Origin: Onchocerca lupi | Lineage: Eukaryota > Nematoda > Chromadorea > Rhabditida > Onchocercidae | Direction: 5' to 3' | Length of the DNA: 64,000 bases | Assembly (NCBI GenBank): GCA_028564675.1 | Contig: JAOVVO010000243.1 | Coordinates: 41,692-105,691 of the forward strand | Shown: piece by piece, positions 56,901-64,000 of the stretch | Position numbering within the stretch: the first letter of the stretch is position 1 | Layout of the letters: every line of letters begins with the position of its first letter | The notes under the pieces: model-generated | What the model saw: the letters and a program-made list of their open reading frames with translations, nothing else | Databases searched by the model: none | Told to the model about the DNA's origin: nothing | Made by a program: the position numbers and the translations under genes

Positions 56901-59578
56901 AATAATTGGACTTAATGTTTAATGATGATCATAATTTAGGGGGCATGAAGAATTAATTAAAGTTGTATGGGATACTCCAAATTTACGTTTATTGGATTTG
57001 GTAAAATTGGGATATCATTCCGATGAAGGTGATTCTTTTCCTCATTTTATTTCCCAACTTCTATTAAATTGCTTAATCTAATTAATTCTTATCCTTTCTC
57101 TCTGGAAATGCAAAGTTTTACACACTTTCAGGTCTTTTTGATTTTCCCTGTCCACAGCCTATTCATCATTTAATTTTTGAATTTTGCTTCAGACAAAAAA
57201 GGTCATTGTCTTTTCTTATCTTCTTTATATTTCATATGCAACCAATTATTTATTTTTTATTATATTTGACAGACTATTTGAATCGAGGTTTATCCATATT
57301 ATGCAAAGAGCGTGACATATTATCAGCTAGCAAATTTATTGCAAGCCTCGAAAATCCAACCATCGCTGTGCTCGATTCTTTATACAGTGTTTTGGAACTT
57401 CATAATATGGTAGATATAGTTGCTTATATTCACAATTCTGTTATCGAGATATGTAAAATAATTTTTAATAAGATGAAGAAATGATGACTTAGTCGTAGAT
57501 AATGTTTTGCTGTTACGTACGTCATATGAAGTCACATGGTAGTTATATACAACCAAAAAATTGCGTAGTTTGCGTGGAATTTGTTGTTTTTTATATTTAT
57601 TCAACTTTGTTTTAAAAACTGTCTTAGTGAATTTTGCTTAAAAAGACAAAAATATTTGAATAAAATAATTTATTTAACTTTATTTTCAGATAAATGCAAT
57701 GATTTTGGATGCTTTGCTACAAAAATCAAAAGCATGGAATAACAAAATTATTCCTATTTTAGCTTCAAAAGCTGCCGAACAGCTTAATTTACCAAGATGG
57801 GAATGTAGAGATAATGCTTTAAGTCAGCTCACTGTGCTAGTTAAATTTGGATATAATGGATCTGGTAAGCTGTGAATGCTTTATAATCGATTTCTAATTG
57901 TTAATGATCTCGTTGACCATATTGTTGTATTGAAGGAAAGCTATTCCTTGATGAACACTATAGCATTATGTTTTTAAACTATGTTACAATTTTTAAAGGA
58001 TTTTTAATCATCTTGGCAGAAATCTAGATTAAATTAATTCGCATTTAAATTATTCTCTTCTAGAGTTGATCCAGTGTATTACTAATATGGCCAAGAACGA
58101 CGAAGAGCCTTATGTTCGGGTTGAAGCTCTGGTTTTTTTAAATCAAATCGGAAATCCAGTGGATGTCAAAAATGTAGCTGGATATGTGCTACTTTCAGAT
58201 TCCGATTCAGCGCCAAGGTCGATTTTACTGTTCCATGAATTTCGCGGACTGAAATTAATATCTCGTTTTGAAGTTACTTAATCCACATTTTTTGTGCAAA
58301 TAATGAATGCTAGCGATCCAAAAATGATCCTGCAGTTCCAGCATTTATTTTTGAAGAGCTAGATCTGCTTATGAGAAAAATTTTTTCCATTTATATTATT
58401 TTGTAGCATTCACTATTTGGTTGAATATATTTCTTTTTTCGCTTCTTTTTTTAAGTTTTTATTTATTTATTATTATTAACTGATTCTAAATTTTAAGGAT
58501 TAGGATGATAAACATTTTTAACAATTAAAAAAAATTTTGTTACTGTTCATTCTTTGAACGGTTGTTTGTGATCACTAAAGAGAAATGATTTTCAAAAAAA
58601 GTGGAATGGGTTTAAGATGAAAAACATTCAGATTAGTATGTAGAAAATTTCTCAATTCATTTGCTTGTGTATATATATTTCATGATTATTCAGTGATCAA
58701 CACTCAATTCTTATAATTGAACTTATGATTCGTTTTTCTTTAAATCCTTTCCTTGCTATTTTGAAAAATGATTTTCAAAATTAATTTTGGATAATCCTGT
58801 TCTATAAAATATACTTTAATATATTGAGTATAAAGTAAAACTAATTAGATCATTAATTAAGTTTGTCTCATGTCTTATCACTCGGTATTATTTCGAGAAA
58901 CATCAAAATTTTTTGTGTTTCTTGGTAATGAGCAGAACGAGCGAAGAAGCTAACTGAAATCGTAGTGTTTGTTCACTCTCATTTATTGTATCTGCTGTTC
59001 AATTACCATTTGTTTATAATTTTTAGGATTGAGGCTGTTCAAATACTACATAATCATCTACCACAAACGGAAGAACTTTGCCTTGATCTTATACCGAAAA
59101 TTTTATATGATGAAGATATCGCTTTGCACCGTATGGTTATCGATTTATGTGCAGACTTAATTATCAATGGTAGAAATCAGGAATTGAGGAATTTACTGGT
59201 AGAATTTCTTGAGGTTAGTCATACATTTCGTCTTTTTTTATTTTACATTAACATCATTGTTTTCGCTAAAGGAATATCATTTGTAAATAATAGTTTGGCT
59301 CATTAAAAATTATAGAATTTATGTCATCAGAACATAATCTTTGAGACATCATGAGAGACGAAGAATATCATTTGATGGGCGTGGATTGTATTTTATTTCT
59401 AAATAAAAACTTGCAGCAGGATGAAGTAGACTGTTATGAACAATTGAATGAAATTCTCTATGGCAAAAATAAAGGATTATCATTACAACGTAAAGATAAC
59501 AGTGATTTGGAATATATATTCAAAGTTTTGGCAAAGCAGGATGAAGAAGACTTCGATAAAGATTGTTACGACTTATAA
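53959..59578 (+). CDS. HEAT-repeat protein, possibly BRAT1-related
   Basis: Twelve exons proposed: 53959-54070, 54425-54528, 54766-54931, 55454-55649, 55833-55998, 56371-56492, 56940-57028, 57273-57409, 57690-57864, 58064-58217, 59027-59213, and a final open frame 59351-59578. The first eleven join in frame to 536 residues; the last adds about 73. The protein is helical with HEAT/ARM-like repeats (NDEEPYVRVEALVFLNQIG, APRIEAVQILHNHLP, LHRMVIDLCADLI). The C-terminus is DFDKDCYDL. Solenoid architecture and an Asp-Cys-Tyr near the C-terminus bring BRAT1, the partner of the Integrator nuclease INTS11, to mind, but this is a weak inference. The junction between exons 11 and 12 does not keep frame with any nearby AG. 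The donors after exon 5 (GTGTGA) and exon 10 (GTCGAT) are atypical. Confidence 0.7.
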
Positions 59579-59739
59579 GTTCAAGTTTGAGTTAATGCTT
59601 ATTTGCCAATTGAAATGGCGTTGGATTATAGAAGAAAAAGATTTTTTCTAATGATTACAAAGTAATTTTGATATCACAAGATTTATTTGTTTTCTTATCC
59701 ATTCTAGCTGCCGATTCCTTTTTGTTTTGGAAATGCAAA

Positions 59740-61480
59740 TTATAATAAAAAATCAATTGGACATATGATTCTGTAGTTACGAAATCCTACGTTAATGGGC
59801 GAGAATTTAGTATTGCTTCTATATCTACTATCAAAATCATTAATTCTTCTTCCTTTAAAAGTTTTCTGCCTATTGCTCTTAGGGCCTTTTTGGTAGGTCC
59901 GATATTCTTTCATATACATCTTCACCCTATGGTGCTTTGGGTATTGTATTTTTCCATATCATGCCTTTTGCGGCTAGAAAATTAGCATTTTCTTCCATGA
60001 AAATTCTAAGTACTAATTGAAACTGGTCGACGTTATTGCTCAAGATTAATTCTGGATATTCGTGTCGAGCGATGAATCTTCTCAAGACATGCAAAAAACT
60101 CTTGGCTTAGGCTTCCTTCGCGTTCGCATGTTCAGTTTCTTTAGGCACTTGAATTCCATCCAAATGCGCTACAATATCTGGAGATTTTGATTTCTTTTGT
60201 TACACATTGCGCTATTGTGAGCTTTGCAATACTATTTTTTCCGTTTGAAATCTTCTGCATCGTGATTTTCTTCGAAATACGATATGCATTTTTTGAATGT
60301 CTTAAGACGACCTATGTGAATGTTCTCTATGGAATAAATGTCGCATTCACTGTACCAATGGTTTTGGGCACAAAAGATACAAGGTCTTCTTTTTTGTTTT
60401 CGACTTTTAATCCTATTTTCAGGACTTTTATTATTGCTTCGAATTGTAGCAAGCGCTGAGGTTCTTCCGAAATTACTTCGGGAAGATTATTCCGGCTTAG
60501 GCTATTGGTATAGCACATGAAAGCTGGCTGTACTTAACTTGTTCATTCACATTGATCAAGTTTGATAAAAAAGTTTCTAAGCTCTGCGACTGATCACGGA
60601 CTATCTGTTTGCTTTCGATGAGACACTTTTTCCAGTATTTAGCATGGCAATCTGCATTCTATTGAGGTTTCAGTACTTGCGTGCTCCAGATTTTCACTTA
60701 TCGCCTGTAATTGGCTCGTTTCATCGTTCCAATTGTTCCAATCACTATTTTTCATTGTTTTATTTTTTTGATGGTTTGGAATTTGTTGTATAACAATTTT
60801 ATTATCATAGGCGGTTCGCCATATTCATCTTTTAACACCTTATGACTTCGTAATTTTCTGGAGTTATATCATAACCCTTCACTGCTTGTAGAGCATTTCC
60901 TATCGTGCATGAAAACAGATAGTTCGATTTTGGATTTCCGGTATTACTTGTGACTGAACTGCGGCGTTGAGGCCACTCCGAAATCGCCGCCACTGTCTGA
61001 GATTTCCACTAAAAGTGGGTAACAACAATTGAGGGAGATTAACTGTATATTGGGTAAATTTGACGACTGCTTGCTTTTCGTGACTCTTGTAAGAGTCGTA
61101 TTAATTTCCGGTCGGATTCATTTTCATGCATTTTTAGCGTTATAGCCACTTCTTTCTCTTCCTGAGTATTCGAATAATCCCGTGTCTCCTTCAATCTCTT
61201 CATATTTTTCTTTCTCAGCATTTCTTCTTTTTTCGGTAGGAGATTTTTGAGTGTAATCAAGCCACTTGTCACTGGCTAATTCTAATGTAATTCTACTGAT
61301 TCTAATTGAACTTTTTGAATCTTCTTCAATTTTTTGGCTTTTTGCTTCATAAAATTTTGTTGTTTTTCCGCTGACACGGCTTGGCTTGCAGATGTTGATG
61401 CATTGAGTTTATTTCTTGAAGCAAGCACTCCGACCTTTCTTTGATTGATTCCATTAAAAATCTCACCTCGAGCACTAAAA
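59740..61480 (-). mobile_element. BEL/Pao retrotransposon relic 2 (gag joined to integrase, internally deleted)
   Basis: Read leftward. About 61480-61100 is a charged Gag segment (EEMLRKKNMKRLKETRD). About 61060-60950 is the DUF1759 signature in diverged form (VNLPQLLLPTFSGN, then WRRFRSGLNAAVQS), clearly related to relic 1. About 60900-60150 is decayed Gag. About 60130-59740 is integrase sequence (EENANFLAAKGMIWKN, FKGRRINDFDSRYRSNTKFS, VGFRNYRIICPIDFL). Protease, reverse transcriptase and RNase H are missing between them, so the copy has a large internal deletion as well as many stops. It lies 160 bp beyond the end of the HEAT-repeat gene in the opposite orientation. LTRs were not identified. 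Confidence 0.82.
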
Positions 61481-63791
61481 AAAAAAAAAAAAAACTGTCG
61501 AAGTTTAAAAGAAAAAACTTTTATCTTTAATGATACTTATTAATACTTATTTTCGTTGCACTGAGTCTGTTCGCTGCTTGACTAGCCATTTTTCTCAAGC
61601 ATATATTCTTTTCAGATAAGTATCCAAATCGAAGCAGAGCCAATTGAAATTGCAGTTGAATTCCATTGTTGGTCAAGATAATTACGCGCCTTTGTAGAAT
61701 AGCGGGAGGAAGAGATGAATGTCCGATCGGGTTGTTGTTGTAGTGTCAGAAAAACTTTTGCTTGTAATTATCTTCATTTTTAGACTCAGCACAAAAAACA
61801 CAGCTCCACAATGCAAAAAAAAGAAAAAAGTCTCACATCATAATGAAACACAGCCTATCATCACATTTGGGATAAGCGGGCTGCCTACTGAATTACATTA
61901 AAGATGGCAATATTATGTGAATTATTGAAACATAGAAAAGAACAATTCAAAAATACAAAAATGGTTGAATTATACAATTTACAAATGAAAGTTGAAGATT
62001 AGGATAATTACCAAACAATCCTCAATTTATTAATGGATAAATCATATCACAATGACATTCATGTGTAAGTGTTTCTGCTTTAAAATGCAATCATATTAAC
62101 TTCTATGCTTTTATTCTCTCCTACAAATCTCCAAATCATTCAAAATGATATAAACAAAAAATAGAAATTGAAAATAATTAAAATTGTGAATATTTGAAAA
62201 TAAATCGAATAAATATTCAATTTTTAAGTAATTTTTCCTTACACATTTCACATGCATAATTCTATGGACTAGAAGTAATCAATCAGATTCATATGATTCT
62301 TAGGATTTTTAAAAACTCATCTTATCTGAAAAGTAAAATACACGATAGGACAGAGATGATTATGTTTTACTTCTTTATAATTTATGTGTTTAATATAACT
62401 TATTCCTGATTTCCATGATTTTTATCTGTGAAACTTTATCTCAACCAAAAAATTTTAGCTAATATCGAACGATCTACCGAAAAAAAATCAATACTTTTAG
62501 CATTGTTTATGCGATTTCTGTAAAATAAAGGAGTTAATTCGTTCCATATATTCCATCGGCTCTCATCGACATTTCACACATTTAGAAAAAAGCATTACGA
62601 GTGAAGAAATTCATTGCTTGGTTATTCATCACCTCTGTTTTCTTTTTATCCTTCTCTAGGTTTCGAAACGCCACAACAAAAATTAAAGTTCGGAGTTCCT
62701 ACACCGACGTAGTAATAAGTGTTTGGAGTTCAAAGCGAAACAACAGTAGCAACAATCCGACAGTTCAGTTGAACAGTATTCTTCCCTACGAGCGACAAAG
62801 GAAAAATTAACCTAGTGATCAATTTACTTCTATATTCTCTGTCAAAATCTTAAAAAATGATGTATATGTATTTTATATGTACCGGAAATTTGCTATTGAT
62901 GAGAAGAATGGAACCATAAAAAAAATTTCTCGATAAGGATTTTCACATAATGTCATTCTTTCGATATTAGATTGTTCTTACATCTTTAAGTTTGTGTAAA
63001 TTAGATTATTGATAAATTAGACTTACTGAGAAATAGATTAGATTACTGCCGTATTTCATATGAAAAATTAGATACTTCATTTTAAAACGAATTTTTTTTT
63101 AAATCACATATCCACTTTGATCCGTTGACAATCAACCAATTTAAAATCTCATATGAAATCTTCATTATAGATCATTCATTCTTTTTCTATTGCTACATAA
63201 TATAGTAATCTTTCTGTTAATCAGCCGACATATTGAAAATTCTTATTACATATTAAATCGTTCGAATTGCCAGATCCTCATATTCACAAAATGATTGATC
63301 GTTTGAGGTTTGTTGAATTCAGTCTAAATTTGATTGGAGATTTACATACTTGAAAATAATGCACTGTAATGAATGTTCAGTAGATTTTCGCAGTTAATGG
63401 TATTATAGAAGTGCAGCTGACAATTATTTCTATTATTATGGATGAAGGCCTAGTTAAAGTACTCAGTGTAAGACCTATTAAAATACTTAATGTAACTTTT
63501 ATTAATTGTTCCTATTTCCATTGTTAGTGAATAATTTAAGCAAACACTCTGCTCTTTCTTATACCTACAGTTTTCTAAAGGTTTATTTTGTATCCTAAAA
63601 CTTCAACGATTCTCTTATTCCAACTTTCTGGTAAGACTGGTTCAAGCCACTTTCAACTCAGTAAAGAAAAATCGCATTCATAAAAAGGAATTATTTTGGA
63701 GAAACTCAAGAAAGTACAAAAAAAAAAAAAATAAAAAATAAAAAACGGCAGTTTTGATTCAAATTGTGGATGAAAGATATTGAAGCAATTT
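61481..63791. other. Mostly empty stretch with two doubtful coding-like pieces
   Basis: At 61903-62068 (+) a frame with one internal TAG reads MAILCELLKHRKEQFKNTK and, after the stop, LNLLMDKSYHNDIHV followed by a GTAAGT-type donor; YHN..H is reminiscent of cyclic-nucleotide phosphodiesterases but too short to assign. At 62583-62810 (+) a frame behind a TTTAG encodes a hydrophobic helix (FIAWLFITSVFFLSF) and a polar tail, without an ATG at its start. No complete gene. Confidence 0.35.
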
Positions 63792-63923
63792 TTATTCGAT
63801 TTTCTTCCGTAAAAATTTCTTGGGCCTCATATATGCAACATAGAAATATTGTATGAAAAGTACAGCAAATGAGGAGTAAATCGCAAAACCAAGTGCGAGA
63901 TTATCCATCGACTGCTGGCAAAC
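63792..63923 (-). CDS. ELO-family fatty-acid elongase, last exon (5' part outside window)
   Basis: Endoplasmic-reticulum 3-ketoacyl-CoA synthase of long-chain fatty-acid elongation. Only the terminal exon is present: 43 residues and a stop, preceded by a TTTAAAG acceptor at 63924-63925. It encodes the final transmembrane helix of ELO proteins (DNLALGFAIYSSFAVLFIQY) followed by YVAYMRPKKFLRKKIE, whose basic tail resembles an ER-retention signal. The catalytic HxxHH box would be in upstream exons beyond 64000, so the subtype cannot be given. Positions 63924-64000 are intron. Confidence 0.75.
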   Translation of the reverse strand, partial: VCQQSMDNLALGFAIYSSFAVLFIQYFYVAYMRPKKFLRKKIE

Positions 63924-64000
63924 CTTTAAAACTTATACAATTCAAATTTAAATTTAAAAAAAAAAATTGTTATTAAAATTTCGTTAAATAAATCGCCTTT

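Noticed and set aside
60187..60520. Plus-strand frames with hydrophobic residues
   Set aside because: Antisense to decayed Gag of BEL/Pao relic 2.
62601..62810. Small secreted protein starting MKKFIAWLF
   Set aside because: The frame begins with GTG, not ATG, and follows a TTTAG. A eukaryotic signal peptide start is therefore not supported; at most it is an exon of an unseen gene.

Overview
This window is nuclear DNA of a parasitic nematode, most likely a filarial/spirurid species. The evidence is a very A+T-rich sequence with long A/T homopolymers, small GT..AG introns with TTTCAG-type acceptors, acceptor sites directly in front of several start codons (spliced-leader trans-splicing), nematode gene families (ShKT-peroxidase, LACT-type serine hydrolase, a short AIR-2-type Aurora kinase) and BEL/Pao retroelement relics. 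There are no bacterial operons, CRISPR arrays or rRNA genes, and I recognised no tRNA. All exon models were built by hand from open frames, splice signals and phase; seven genes close perfectly in frame.

Layout. 1-1.9 kb: the last five exons of an aquaglyceroporin-like channel (+). 2.9-5.2 kb: a decayed BEL/Pao gag-protease fragment (-). 7.5-16.4 kb: a 15-exon secreted haem peroxidase with two ShKT domains (-). 19.6-21.8 kb: an Aurora B/AIR-2-like kinase (-). 23.4-29.6 kb: the DNA-repair factor XPC (-). 33.2-44.6 kb: a second, broken aquaporin copy whose first and last exons are separated by about 10.5 kb holding an intact LACT-type hydrolase gene (37.5-41.9 kb, +). 45.5 kb: URM1 (-), head-to-head with the nucleolar RNA-binding protein RBM28 (46.7-50.8 kb, +). 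52.1-53.2 kb: an intronless, trans-spliced gene derived from mitochondrial glutamyl-tRNA synthetase that has lost every catalytic signature. 54.0-59.6 kb: a HEAT-repeat protein with a possible BRAT1 relationship (+). 59.7-61.5 kb: an internally deleted BEL/Pao element (-). 63.8 kb: the last exon of a fatty-acid elongase (-), continuing past the window.

Most genes are unrelated housekeeping functions (mitosis, nucleotide-excision repair, tRNA thiolation, ribosome biogenesis), so no single pathway unites them. The items that most deserve follow-up are the GluRS pseudoenzyme, the aquaporin with its selectivity-filter Arg replaced by Ser in both copies, the patchwork identity between the two aquaporin copies, and the peroxidase lacking both haem-ester residues.
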